This document shows, one piece after another, positions 55,872 through 64,000 of a stretch of DNA of 64,000 nucleotides. The position numbers and the translations under genes were made by a program. The DNA is from CAVTWS01 sp963738445 (GTDB lineage: Bacteria; Actinomycetota; Acidimicrobiia; Acidimicrobiales; SHLQ01): positions 248,001-312,000 of the forward strand of contig CAVTWS010000006.1 of assembly GCA_963738445.1 (NCBI GenBank), given 5' to 3'. How positions within the stretch are numbered: position 1 is the first letter of the stretch; every line of letters begins with the position of its first letter. Under the pieces are notes generated by a model, which saw nothing but the letters and a program-made list of their open reading frames with translations, searched no databases and was not told the origin of the DNA.

Positions 55872-56965
55872 TTCGGCAACCCCAGGACCCGCTCGGCGAG
55901 CACGTTGCGGAGCACGTTCGACGTGCCCCCCATGATCGTGTAGGCCGGGGCGTAGACCAGCCCCTTGGTGATGTCGTCCCAGAGCAGGGCATCCGGGCCG
56001 AGCACCCGGGCCACGAAGTCGGCGACCCGCTGCTCGTGTTCGGTGCAGAAGACCTTGGTGGCCGCGCTGAACCCGGACGGGGCCTGGCCGAGCACCTCGC
56101 GGGCGACGAGCAGCCGTCCGAGCTGGTACCCGGTCTCCATTCGGGCGATCTCCTGGCGCATCAGGGGATCGGACCTGTCGACGCGCTCGAGCGCCCGCCG
56201 GTAGAGCGCGATGTTCGAGACCAGTCGATCGATGCCGCCCCGTTCGTGCTCGAGTTGGCGCATGGTCTGGGCGAAGCTGTTCCCCTCCTGGCCCACCAGG
56301 TTCTCGACCGGCACCTCGACGTCGCTGAAGAACACCTCGCAGAAGTGCTGATTGGTGGTGAGGTCCTCGATCGGCCGCACCTCGATCCCGGGCGATGTCA
56401 TCGGCACCACGATCTCGCTGATGCCCCGGTGCTTGGGGCCGTCAGTGGAGGTCCGGCAGATCAGGTAGCAGTAGTCGGCGTGAGCGCCGAAGCTGGTCCA
56501 GATCTTCTGTCCGTTGACGACGAACACGTCGCCCCGACGCTCGGCTCGGGTCGACAACGACGCCAGGTCCGACCCGGCGCCCGGCTCGCTCATCCCGATG
56601 CACCACGTCGTCTCACCGGCGCGGATCTCGGGCAGGTAGCGGTCTTTCTGCTGGTCGGTCCCGTAGGCGATGAGGGTCGGACCCATCTGGCGATCAGCGA
56701 ACCATGAGGCGGCGATGGGCGCGCCGGCCGCGATGAGCTCCTCGGCGATGATCAGGCGATCGATCGGCGGTCGGCCACCGCCGCCAACCTCGAGTGGCCA
56801 GGTGAGGCCGATCCAGCCTCGGGCGCCGAGCTCACGGCTGAACTCCTTCGAGAAGCCGTTGATCCAGGCGTCGTTGGCTCGGCCGAACCTCGAGACCGCG
56901 TCCGCCGCCACCATCCGAGCTTCGTCGCGCAGGCGACGCTGCTCGTCGGTCCATCCGAACTCCAA
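55868..56965 (-). CDS. Acyl-CoA dehydrogenase
   Basis: This 365-residue FAD enzyme oxidises acyl-CoA at the alpha-beta position. It begins at a TTG (56965) with EFGWTDEQRRLRDEARMVA. It has the N-terminal helical domain (WPLEVGGGGRPPIDRLII), the beta-domain motif WCIGMSEPGAGSDLASLSTRAER followed by FVVNGQKIWTS, and the C-terminal FAD-binding helices ending YTIMGGTSNVLRNVLAERVLGLP. The usual catalytic Glu position is not obvious near 'YAPAYTIMGGTSN', as in long-chain or steroid-type enzymes. It is translationally coupled to the P1 peptidase downstream. Confidence 0.93.
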   Translation of the reverse strand: MEFGWTDEQRRLRDEARMVAADAVSRFGRANDAWINGFSKEFSRELGARGWIGLTWPLEVGGGGRPPIDRLIIAEELIAAGAPIAASWFADRQMGPTLIAYGTDQQKDRYLPEIRAGETTWCIGMSEPGAGSDLASLSTRAERRGDVFVVNGQKIWTSFGAHADYCYLICRTSTDGPKHRGISEIVVPMTSPGIEVRPIEDLTTNQHFCEVFFSDVEVPVENLVGQEGNSFAQTMRQLEHERGGIDRLVSNIALYRRALERVDRSDPLMRQEIARMETGYQLGRLLVAREVLGQAPSGFSAATKVFCTEHEQRVADFVARVLGPDALLWDDITKGLVYAPAYTIMGGTSNVLRNVLAERVLGLPK

Positions 56966-57115
56966 ACGACTGCCCTCCCCGACGGATCCGGCGCGTCGCT
57001 GCGACCGGGTAACACCCGGCCGCAGGGTACCGCGACGAGGCGTGACCCCTGTCCCCGTGGGATCAGGACGAAGGTCCCGGGACCTCGGGTCCGCGCCTCC
57101 TTACAGTCGATCCCG

Positions 57116-58522
57116 ATGACGACCACATCGATCACCCCGCCTGATTCCTCCGCCGCGCCCACCCCACCCGGGCCGCCGACGAGCCCGGGCATCATCGGCC
57201 TCATGGCCGTCGTCGGCGCCCTGGCCGCCGTGGCCCTTGGCTTGGCCATCGCCTCGTTCTTCACCGGCGATGGCGACGGCGGATCCGTATCGACCGGAGC
57301 CTCGACCGCCATCACCGCCACGTTGAGCGAGTTCGCCATCGATGTGCCGGCCCAGGTCCCGACGGGTGACGTCGAGATCACGGTGAACAACGGCGGCTCC
57401 CTGGTCCACAACCTGGCGCTGCGCGAGACCGGCGCCAAGACGCCCGACCTCAACGCCGGCGCGTCCGCCGTGCTGTCCCTGCCCGGCCTGCAGGAGGGGA
57501 CCTACGAGCTGTATTGCACCATCCAGGGCCATGCCGAATCCGGCATGTCCACCACGCTCACGGTGTCAGAAGGTGGCGTCACCACACCGGCGAGCGACCA
57601 CGCCGACCTGTCCGAGGCCGACGCCACGCTCCGCAACCAGGTCATGATCGACTCGATCCTCGAGTTCCCGGCCGCGACCGAAGGCCTCGGCAACCAGGTG
57701 CTCGAGCCCGAGATCCTGGCCGACGGCACCAAGCACTTCGAGCTCACCGCCGCCATCACGCCGTGGGAGGTGGAGCCCGGACGGATCGTCGATGCCTGGA
57801 CCTACAACGGCATGGTCCCCGGTCCCCGCATCAATGTCGACGTGGGTGACCAGGTCGAGGTCCAGATCACCAACAACCTGCCGCTCGGCACCGACATCCA
57901 CTGGCACGGCATCGACGTCCCGAACGCCCAGGACGGCGTGTCGCCTCTCACCCAGGACATGATCCTGACCGGCGAGACGTACACCTACGAGTTCACCGTG
58001 ACCGAGGCGGCGATCGGCATGTTCCACGCCCACGCCCATGCTCAGGAGGCCGTACCCAACGGCATGTTCGGCACCATCTACGTCGGCGAGATCCAGATGC
58101 CGGTCGGCCAGACGATCTCGGGTATCGAGGTGCCCCAGGATCTGGAGCTCGCCGTGGACATCCCCATGGTGCTCAACGACGCCGGCGTGATCGGCTTCTC
58201 GCTCAACGGGAAGAGCTTCCCGGCCACGGCCCCGATCGTCGCCCAGCTGGGTGACTGGATCCGGGTCACCTACTTCAACGAAGGCCTGCAGGTGCACCCC
58301 ATGCACCTGCACGGCATGGAGCAGCTCGTGGTCGCCAAAGACGGCGAGTTCCTCGACTACCCGTACGCCGCCGACACCGTCCTCGTGGCGCCCGGCGAGA
58401 GGTACACCGTGCTGGTGCGAGCGGCCGAACCCGGCGCCTGGGTCTGGCACTGCCACATCTTGAACCACGTCGAATCCGAAGACGGCGTGTTCGGCATGCT
58501 CACCGCTCTGATCATCGAATGA
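57116..58522 (+). CDS. Membrane-anchored multicopper oxidase with N-terminal cupredoxin domain
   Basis: This 468-residue extracytoplasmic copper protein has an N-terminal transmembrane helix at about 25-48. A separate cupredoxin domain (about 60-150) has type-1 copper ligands His98, Cys134, His139 and Met144 (LYCTIQGHAESGM). A two-domain multicopper oxidase core follows with DIHWHG (262, 264), MFHAHAH (304-308), HPMHLHG (394-399) and WHCHILNHVESEDGVFGM (445-461). All four copper sites appear complete. The layout resembles three-domain laccases and nitrite reductase-like oxidases with an extra cupredoxin. The substrate is unknown. Metal oxidation, phenol oxidation or nitrite reduction are candidates. 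A 150-base gap precedes it. Confidence 0.88.
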   Translation: MTTTSITPPDSSAAPTPPGPPTSPGIIGLMAVVGALAAVALGLAIASFFTGDGDGGSVSTGASTAITATLSEFAIDVPAQVPTGDVEITVNNGGSLVHNLALRETGAKTPDLNAGASAVLSLPGLQEGTYELYCTIQGHAESGMSTTLTVSEGGVTTPASDHADLSEADATLRNQVMIDSILEFPAATEGLGNQVLEPEILADGTKHFELTAAITPWEVEPGRIVDAWTYNGMVPGPRINVDVGDQVEVQITNNLPLGTDIHWHGIDVPNAQDGVSPLTQDMILTGETYTYEFTVTEAAIGMFHAHAHAQEAVPNGMFGTIYVGEIQMPVGQTISGIEVPQDLELAVDIPMVLNDAGVIGFSLNGKSFPATAPIVAQLGDWIRVTYFNEGLQVHPMHLHGMEQLVVAKDGEFLDYPYAADTVLVAPGERYTVLVRAAEPGAWVWHCHILNHVESEDGVFGMLTALIIE

Positions 58523-58565
58523 CGGGCCGCCGAGGCCCCTACCCACCTGTCGAAGGGAGAGCGCC

Positions 58566-58994
58566 ATGAGTGCGATCAAGGACTGGAGCGGTCTCGAGGT
58601 GTTGCCGGCCGACGTGTGCTGGGGTCTTCTCGGCGAGATCCCGATCGGCCGGATCGCCTTCATCTCCGCCGGAGAACCGACGATCCTCCCCGTGAACTTC
58701 GCCGTCGACGGTCACAGTGTCGTGTTCCGAACCGCCTCGGGGTCCAAGCTCGACAACGCGATCATGGAACGGCCCGCCGCCTTCGAGGCCGACTCGTGGA
58801 ACGCGGACAAGCGGGCCGGCTGGAGCGTGGTGATCCACGGGTTCACCACCGAGGTGCTCGACGACGCCGAGGTCGCCCGACTCGAGGCGCTCGGGATCGC
58901 GCCCTGGGCCGACGCCGTGCCCCGCTCGAACTGGGTGCGCCTGCAACCTGACGAGATCAGTGGTCGCCGCATCGGCGTCACGCTCGGCTTCTGA
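58566..58994 (+). CDS. Pyridoxamine 5'-phosphate oxidase-family protein
   Basis: This 142-residue protein has the split beta-barrel fold of PNPOx-like flavin or F420 proteins: GRIAFISAGEPTILPVNFAVDGHSVVFRTASGSKLDNAI and SVVIHGFTTEVLDDAE. In actinobacteria such small proteins often bind FMN or F420 and reduce or sequester substrates. The true activity is unknown. It is 43 bases downstream of the multicopper oxidase, with a ribosome-binding site GAAGGGAG before ATG 58566, so probably co-transcribed. Confidence 0.82.
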   Translation: MSAIKDWSGLEVLPADVCWGLLGEIPIGRIAFISAGEPTILPVNFAVDGHSVVFRTASGSKLDNAIMERPAAFEADSWNADKRAGWSVVIHGFTTEVLDDAEVARLEALGIAPWADAVPRSNWVRLQPDEISGRRIGVTLGF

Positions 58995-59080
58995 TCGGGT
59001 GATCCTCGTCGCGGCCCTCGGTTTGCCGCCCGACGCCCTGTGGCTCAGAGTGGGGGCGGCATCCACCGACAGCGACAGGG

Positions 59081-59869
59081 GTGAGCGTGAGCGACGATCG
59101 CGTCAAGCTCGAGGTCGACGGCGCCGTCGCCGTCATCACCAACGACAACACGGACAAACACAACGCGTTCGACGACGCCATGGACAGCCGGCTGTTCGAG
59201 ATCCTCGCCGAGCTGAAGGCGCGGCCCGAGATCCGCGCGGTGATCTGGCGGGGCGAGGGCCGATCCTGGTCGTCAGGACGCGATGTCGGCGCCATCGGCG
59301 GCGGCGACGTCGCGATCAGCCACCACGAGCTGATGCGGCGGGGCCACCGGGGCATCCAGCAGGTCTTCGACCTCGACGCACCGATCATCGTGGCGATCCA
59401 GGGCTGGGCGATCGGCGGCTCGTTCCAGCGGGCGCTGCTGTGCGACATCCGCATCGCCGCGGAGGGCGCCCGGTTCATGCTCCCCGAGGTCGGCCACGGC
59501 GTGATCCCCGACACCGGCGGAGTGGGGCGCCTGTTCCAGATCTGCGGCCACGGCGTGGTCAGCGACATGGTGCTGACCGGCCGCGCCATGTCGGCCGAAG
59601 AGGCGCTGGCCCACGGAATCGTGTCGCGCGTCGTGCCTCCGGATCAGCTCGACGCCACCGCACGCGAGATGGCCGAGAAGATCGCCGCCGCGCCTGCGGT
59701 CACCGTCAAGATGGCCCGTCGGGTCATCAGCCATCTCGGCGAACCAGCGATCCGGAGCTCCATGGCCGACGAGCTGATCTTCCAGACCTTCATCAGCCGA
59801 TCCGACGACATGGCCGAGATGCGAGGGGCCCGCGCCGAAGAACGCCCACCCCGCTACACAGGGAGCTGA
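59081..59869 (+). CDS. Enoyl-CoA hydratase/isomerase family protein
   Basis: This 262-residue crotonase-fold enzyme has the oxyanion-hole segments SWSSGRDVGAIGG and IQGWAIGGSFQRALLCDIRIAAEGARFMLPEVGHGVIPDTGGVGRL, and a C-terminal helical region. It hydrates or isomerises enoyl-CoA thioesters, probably in beta-oxidation or breakdown of an aromatic or branched compound. It has two nearby GTG starts (59081 and 59087), and 59081 is kept because GGGG precedes it. The stop is one base before the ATG of the SDR, so the two are co-translated. Confidence 0.9.
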   Translation: MSVSDDRVKLEVDGAVAVITNDNTDKHNAFDDAMDSRLFEILAELKARPEIRAVIWRGEGRSWSSGRDVGAIGGGDVAISHHELMRRGHRGIQQVFDLDAPIIVAIQGWAIGGSFQRALLCDIRIAAEGARFMLPEVGHGVIPDTGGVGRLFQICGHGVVSDMVLTGRAMSAEEALAHGIVSRVVPPDQLDATAREMAEKIAAAPAVTVKMARRVISHLGEPAIRSSMADELIFQTFISRSDDMAEMRGARAEERPPRYTGS

Positions 59870-59870
59870 C

Positions 59871-60752
59871 ATGACCGACACCATCGGTATCCCCGAACCG
59901 CCCCCGCTGGGGACCAGCGCGCTGCCCGCCGGCACCTACGAGGGATCCGTCGTGTTCATCACCGGTGGCGGCACCGGACTCGGCAAGGCGATCGCCACCG
60001 AGTTCGCCCGGCTCGGAGCCAAGATCGTCATCGCCAGCCGCAAGCCCGAGCACCTCGATGCCGGCCGTGAGGCCATCGACGAGCTCGGCGCTCCGGTCGT
60101 TGTCACCGCCTGCGACATCCGCGATCCCGACAGCGTGGCCGCCGCGTTCTCCGCCGCCGTCGAGGCCTTCGGCCTTCCGGACGTGCTCATCAACAACGCG
60201 GCGGCGAACTTCCCGGTGCCGGCCGAGGACATGTCGCCCAATGCTTGGCGCACCGTCGTCGACATCACCCTCAACGGCACGTTCTTCTGCGCCCGGGAGT
60301 TCGGCCGCCGGCACCTCGCGGCCGGCACGCCGGGATCCATCGTCAACGTCGGGGCCAGCTACGCCTGGACCGGCGGCCCCGGTTTCGCCCACTCCGCCGC
60401 GGCCAAGGCGGGGGTGAAGAACATGGTCGAGACCCTGGCCGTCGAATGGGGGCCCTACGGAATCCAGGTGAACGGGCTCGTCCCGGGCCTGTTCCCGCAC
60501 GAGGACATGACCGCCGACATCCAGGGCAACCTGGCGCGGACCAGCGACAAGGACGTCTGTCAGCCGGCGCTGCGGGTCGGCCGGCTCCGGGAGCTCGGCT
60601 GGGCGGCCACGTTCCTGGCCTCGCCGTACGCCCGGTTCATCTCCGGGCACACCCTGGTGGTCGACGGCGCCAACTGGCAGCGCCGTCTGCTCACGAATCC
60701 GCCGGTGGTGACGGTTCGGGATCAGATGGGGAAGGGTCCGTTCGAGCTGTAG
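59871..60752 (+). CDS. SDR of the 2,4-dienoyl-CoA reductase type
   Basis: This 293-residue Rossmann-fold reductase has FITGGGTGLGKAIA, DVLINNAAANFPVP, VVDITLNGTFFCARE and IVNVGASYAWTGGPGFAHSAAAKAGVKNMVETLAVEWGPYGIQVNGLVPG. The helix that usually carries Tyr-x3-Lys has Ser-x3-Lys (HSAAAK), as in 2,4-dienoyl-CoA reductases (DECR type), where the catalytic residues lie elsewhere. It would use NADPH to reduce a conjugated dienoyl-CoA, which fits the adjacent enoyl-CoA hydratase. The last codons overlap, in antisense, the end of the acidic-tail gene on the other strand. Confidence 0.88.
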   Translation: MTDTIGIPEPPPLGTSALPAGTYEGSVVFITGGGTGLGKAIATEFARLGAKIVIASRKPEHLDAGREAIDELGAPVVVTACDIRDPDSVAAAFSAAVEAFGLPDVLINNAAANFPVPAEDMSPNAWRTVVDITLNGTFFCAREFGRRHLAAGTPGSIVNVGASYAWTGGPGFAHSAAAKAGVKNMVETLAVEWGPYGIQVNGLVPGLFPHEDMTADIQGNLARTSDKDVCQPALRVGRLRELGWAATFLASPYARFISGHTLVVDGANWQRRLLTNPPVVTVRDQMGKGPFEL

Positions 60753-61266
60753 CCGGTTCATCCGGCGTCTCGGGCTTCCTCTCGTCGCCGTCACCATCGT
60801 CGGTCCACTCGTCGTCGCCATCATCGGTGGTCGACTCGTCGTCGTCATCGTCGGTCGACTCGCCGTCGGTCGACTCACCATCGGTCCCACCGTCGTCGTC
60901 ATCGTCGGTCGACTCACGCCCGTCGTCGCGGGAGGCGGACGGCGACGGTGGTGTGAACTCCTCGGTGGGGACCCAACCTCCGGCGTCCTCGTCGACGTTG
61001 GGATTCGACAGAAGGTTGCCGCTGGCCGCCAGCGCGACCGCGAGCGCGGCGGAGCGCTCGACGACCGCCACCATGTGATGACCGGCGGCCACGCTCGCCG
61101 ACAGCAGCGGTGGGTCGCCGAGCGAGCGGATGAGCACAGTCGGGTCCTGGGCGGCGACGATGGGCTTGGCCTCGGGAAGCTCGCCCACCGGAACCCACAG
61201 GTTGACCGCGTGTTTGCGAGCCCGACGCCTCCGCCGCCCGCTCTGCCCGTTGCGCTGTCTACTCAT
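60691..61266 (-). CDS. Hypothetical protein with basic N-terminus and acidic Asp/Ser/Thr-rich tail
   Basis: This 191-residue protein starts at ATG 61266, 25 bases from the SNF2 helicase stop, so probably in one operon with it. The first 25 residues are strongly basic (GRRRRRARKHAV). The middle (about 26-100) is a folded-looking segment (VPVGELPEAKPIVAAQDPTVLIRSLGDPP, AAGHHMVAVVERSAALAVALAAS), and the rest is low complexity (DDGRESTDDDDDGGTDGESTDG). The last 62 bases overlap the convergent SDR gene on the opposite strand. No family recognised. The tail could mimic DNA charge (inference). Confidence 0.6.
   Translation of the reverse strand: MSRQRNGQSGRRRRRARKHAVNLWVPVGELPEAKPIVAAQDPTVLIRSLGDPPLLSASVAAGHHMVAVVERSAALAVALAASGNLLSNPNVDEDAGGWVPTEEFTPPSPSASRDDGRESTDDDDDGGTDGESTDGESTDDDDDESTTDDGDDEWTDDGDGDERKPETPDEPATARTDPSPSDPEPSPPADS
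60838..60915. repeat. 24-bp direct repeat inside the acidic-tail gene
   Basis: GTCGTCGTCATCGTCGGTCGACTC occurs exactly at 60838-60861 and again at 60892-60915, with shorter partial copies between. It encodes the Glu-Ser-Thr-Asp-rich tail and probably arose by slippage. Confidence 0.8.
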
Positions 61267-61290
61267 GCGCGCCTCCGGTGCGACCGCTAC

Positions 61291-64000
61291 TCATGCGCCG
61301 ACACCTGGGCTGTCGTCGGTCAGCAGCGAGTCCGGACGCAGGCCGAGCGCCACGCGGAGTTGTTCGGCATCGAGGTCGGCCAGCGAGCTCGATCGGGGAA
61401 GCACCAGCCCGGCGATGTGGCGTTTGCCGGACACGACTTCCTCCACCCGCTCGTCGACGGTGCCCGGGCACACGAAACGATGCGAGATCACGGTTCGGGT
61501 CTGGCCGATGCGCCAGGCGCGGTCGCGGGCCTGATCCTCGACCGCCGGGTTCCACCATCGGTCGTACAGCACGACGTGACTGGCGGCGGTCAGGTTGAGC
61601 CCGGTGCCGCCCGCCTTGAGCGACAGCACCAGCGCGCCGGGACCGTCGGCCTTCTGGAAGTCGGCGACCATGCGGTCCCGCACGCCCCGGGCCAGGCTGC
61701 CGTCGTAGCAGGTGATCTTCGTGTCCATGACGTCACTGAGGTACACCGCCAGGCGGCGGCCCCAGGAGGCGAAGTGGGTGAAGATCAGCACCTTCTCGCC
61801 CGATTCGAACACCGCCTTGACGATCTCTTCGAGCCGATCGAGTTTGCCGGAACGCCCCGCCAGCGGTTTGCCGTCATCGAGGTAGGCGACCGGGTGGTTG
61901 CAGATCTGCTTGAGCGCGGTGATGGCCGCCAGGATCGCCCCTTGCTGCATGGCGGTGTCCGCTTCGTTCGGACGGTTGAGCAGCTGATCGAGCACCGCCT
62001 GGTAGAGGCCGATCTGCTCGGGGGTCATCGTGCAGTGATCGAGCTCGTCGATGCGGTCCGGAAGCTCGGCGGCGACCTCGGGCTCGGTCTTGGTACGGCG
62101 GAAGATGAGCATGCCGTTGAGGGCGCGCAGCGCTGCGTCCTTGTCACCGGCGAGCTGCGCGATGAAGGTCGGTCGCGGCCCGACGAGGCCGGGGTTGGTG
62201 AAGTCGAGGATGGCCCACAGATCGCCCAGGCCGTTCTCGATGGGCGTGCCGGTCAGCGCCACCCGGGTCGTCGCCGGGATCCGACGCAACAACTGTGCGG
62301 TTTCGCTGGCCGGGTTCTTGATGGCCTGGGCTTCGTCGAGGATCAGCCGGCTCCAGGTTCGGCCGGCCATCGCCTCGATGTCTCGGACCGCAGTGCCATA
62401 GGTGGTGATGACGAGGTCGGCAGCCGAGACCGCCCGTTCGAGCTTGGCCGCCGAGAGTCGCGACGCGCCGTGGTGGAGGACGACGCGTAGGCCGGGCGTG
62501 AACCGCGCCGCTTCGGCGGCCCAGTTGCCGACCACGGCCGGCGGAGCGACGACGAGGGCCGGGTTGCCGGGCTCGGGCGGATGAGCCGCCAGGTGGGCGA
62601 GCACCGTCGGGGTCTTGCCCAAACCCATGTCGAGGGCCAGGCATCCACCGAGCTGGGCGGAATCGAGGAACCCCAGCCAGGACAGCGCCTCGGCTTGATA
62701 GCTGCGGAGCTCGCCGACGAACCCGGCGGGTGTGGTCTCGGGTTCGAGGGTCGCGTCACGGGCCCGGGCCAGAAGATCACTGGCCCAGCTCGACCCGCCC
62801 ACGGCGACACCGCCCGAAAGGCCGGCACCGTGCACGCCCATGCCGAACCGCAGGATCTCGGCTCCGGTGAGGTGGTTGACGTTGACCCGTTCGGCGAGGG
62901 CGGCGGCCGCTTCCTTGAGATCGACCCGATCGAGCTCGATCCAGCGGCCCCGGGACCGAACGAGCGGTCGGGCATCAGCGGCGAGTCGAGCGATGTCCGC
63001 CGCCGACAGCTCCACGTCGTCGAAGAGGATCGACCAGCGAACGTTGCTGAGCTGGTGAGCGCCGACGACCGATTCGCCGGTTCGTTCGGTGAACAGCTGC
63101 AGCACCGGCTTGGGCCGGCGTCGAGACAGCGACGGCACCCGGACGATGAACCCGGCGGTCTCGAGGTCACGACCGATGACCGTCATGAAGTCCCAGGCTT
63201 CGTCCTGGCTCAGCACGACCTGCCCCCGCCTCAGCTCTCCCGGGCGCTTCAACACGGGGAACATCCGCTCGAGGCGCACGAGCTCGTCGGCCAGCCGGCG
63301 CGTGTTGGGGCTGTCGGTCAACGCCAGCTCGATGGGGAGGAGCCGGCCGTCGGCGCCCGGGCCGAGCACCGAGAGGAACCAGGCGTCGCGGATGTCGGGC
63401 GGGTCGAGCTGGATGACCAGTCGGGGCCGGTTGGGCGAGGTGACCGTGCGGGTCCACTGCTCGAGGCGCTGCGTGAGTTGGCCGCCGACCGCGGTCGGCA
63501 CGGTGAACGGGGTGCCGTCGAGCCGAGTGGATACCGATTCGGCCACCTCCGTCGGGGTCTTCGTTCGAGGCGGCGGGGCCGGGAACTCGAGGCGAGATGC
63601 CGCCCCGGCGACGATCGTGTCGACGACGGCGCCGAGCACGGCGAGCGTGATCGAGCGGGAGTCGTTCCGCTGCACGGCGGTGATGGGACCCGGCATGGCA
63701 CCGGCGAGCGCGGCGATCTCGCCATCTGAGTACAGGGCCGGAACCCAGGTCACGGCGATGCGAGTGGGAGAGGTGTCGGGCGGGTTCTGCCGGCGGACGG
63801 TGGGCGCGATCGAGCCCTTGGCGACGAGTCGCACCCCCATGTGGGCCACGTGAGACAGCCACAGGACGCTGTCGCCGACACCTTCGGTCCCGACTCCACC
63901 GGCTAGAGCGATGAGCCAGCCGAGGGCGTCCTTGACGCCGATGGCGAGCGCCTCGGCGCGTTGGTTCCCCGCCAGTTCGACGTCGGGGTGGACCGACCAT
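61291..64000 (-). CDS. SNF2-family DEAD/DEAH-box helicase (5' end beyond window)
   Basis: This is the C-terminal 900 or so residues of a SWI2/SNF2-type ATP-dependent DNA translocase. The frame is open to the right edge (64000). An upstream SNF2-associated region (about the first 450 residues shown) is followed by Q/motif I LDMGLGKTPTVLAHLA, motif II LILDEAQAIKNP, motif III ALTGTPIENGLGDLWAILDF, motif V GTGLNLTAASHVVLYDRWWNPAVEDQARDRAWRIGQTR and the closing motif VI. It may act in DNA repair or transcription. HelZ-like actinobacterial SNF2 proteins have the same ordering. It is followed on the same strand by the acidic-tail gene. Confidence 0.93.
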   Translation of the reverse strand, partial: WSVHPDVELAGNQRAEALAIGVKDALGWLIALAGGVGTEGVGDSVLWLSHVAHMGVRLVAKGSIAPTVRRQNPPDTSPTRIAVTWVPALYSDGEIAALAGAMPGPITAVQRNDSRSITLAVLGAVVDTIVAGAASRLEFPAPPPRTKTPTEVAESVSTRLDGTPFTVPTAVGGQLTQRLEQWTRTVTSPNRPRLVIQLDPPDIRDAWFLSVLGPGADGRLLPIELALTDSPNTRRLADELVRLERMFPVLKRPGELRRGQVVLSQDEAWDFMTVIGRDLETAGFIVRVPSLSRRRPKPVLQLFTERTGESVVGAHQLSNVRWSILFDDVELSAADIARLAADARPLVRSRGRWIELDRVDLKEAAAALAERVNVNHLTGAEILRFGMGVHGAGLSGGVAVGGSSWASDLLARARDATLEPETTPAGFVGELRSYQAEALSWLGFLDSAQLGGCLALDMGLGKTPTVLAHLAAHPPEPGNPALVVAPPAVVGNWAAEAARFTPGLRVVLHHGASRLSAAKLERAVSAADLVITTYGTAVRDIEAMAGRTWSRLILDEAQAIKNPASETAQLLRRIPATTRVALTGTPIENGLGDLWAILDFTNPGLVGPRPTFIAQLAGDKDAALRALNGMLIFRRTKTEPEVAAELPDRIDELDHCTMTPEQIGLYQAVLDQLLNRPNEADTAMQQGAILAAITALKQICNHPVAYLDDGKPLAGRSGKLDRLEEIVKAVFESGEKVLIFTHFASWGRRLAVYLSDVMDTKITCYDGSLARGVRDRMVADFQKADGPGALVLSLKAGGTGLNLTAASHVVLYDRWWNPAVEDQARDRAWRIGQTRTVISHRFVCPGTVDERVEEVVSGKRHIAGLVLPRSSSLADLDAEQLRVALGLRPDSLLTDDSPGVGA

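Overview
The window is GC-rich, densely coded bacterial chromosome with strong G/C bias in third codon positions, many GTG/TTG starts and many 4-base ATGA/GTGA gene overlaps. The housekeeping order ffh / ftsY / smc / fpg-like / rnc / acpP / plsX / rpmF / DUF177 / coiled-coil gene / coaD / rsmD / recG / fakA-like is actinobacterial. Together with an iniBAC-like locus, a 13E12-type HNH gene and many acyl-CoA enzymes, it suggests a member of the Actinomycetota, perhaps Acidimicrobiia. The class-level call is inference. No rRNA, tRNA, CRISPR array, transposase or integrase was seen, and no gap without a gene exceeds about 160 bases.

Layout. 0-9 kb: the first codons of ffh (left edge), a SHOCT membrane protein with a tiny partner, ftsY, an HtrA-like protease, a two-component pair, and a moxR-DUF58-VWA operon. 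9-20 kb: smc, a divergent acyl-CoA dehydrogenase/HxlR pair, then the conserved block from a degenerate fpg through rsmD. 20-30.5 kb: a TetR-P450 operon, a secreted fibronectin-type repeat protein, an SDR, a small zinc-ribbon protein, recG, a FakA-like kinase and an MFS exporter. 30.5-35.3 kb: two translationally coupled fusion genes for early menaquinone synthesis, MerR-MenF and MenD-MenH. 35.3-43.6 kb: an iniRBAC-like locus (membrane protein, LuxR-type ATPase regulator, IniB-like acidic protein, two dynamin-like GTPases). 43.7-46.5 kb: two adjacent fold-type II PLP enzymes. 46.5-51 kb: a small accessory stretch with a broken type III restriction helicase, an AAA/DUF4143 ATPase and a DUF222-HNH gene behind a probable LexA box. 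51-61 kb: a DinB-like protein, TetR, a broken amidohydrolase, a badly frameshifted luciferase-like oxidoreductase, a P1 peptidase, an acyl-CoA dehydrogenase, a multicopper oxidase, a PNPOx-like protein, and an enoyl-CoA hydratase/dienoyl-CoA reductase pair. 61-64 kb: an acidic-tail protein and a SNF2 helicase running off the right edge.

Sequence quality. At least 20 otherwise convincing genes or gene segments carry single-base frameshifts (response regulator, MoxR, VWA protein, smc, acyl-CoA dehydrogenase, HxlR, P450, IniC-like, restriction helicase, amidohydrolase, luciferase-like oxidoreductase). An essential gene such as smc is unlikely to be broken in life, so most are probably consensus errors. 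For those genes I give the whole locus and mark where the frame changes.

Most interesting points: the MerR-MenF and MenD-MenH fusions behind a perfect palindrome at a likely leaderless promoter; the iniRBAC-like island with a G-tract leader; an Fpg-family protein lacking both its catalytic proline and most zinc-finger cysteines; and a LexA-like box in front of the DUF222-HNH gene.
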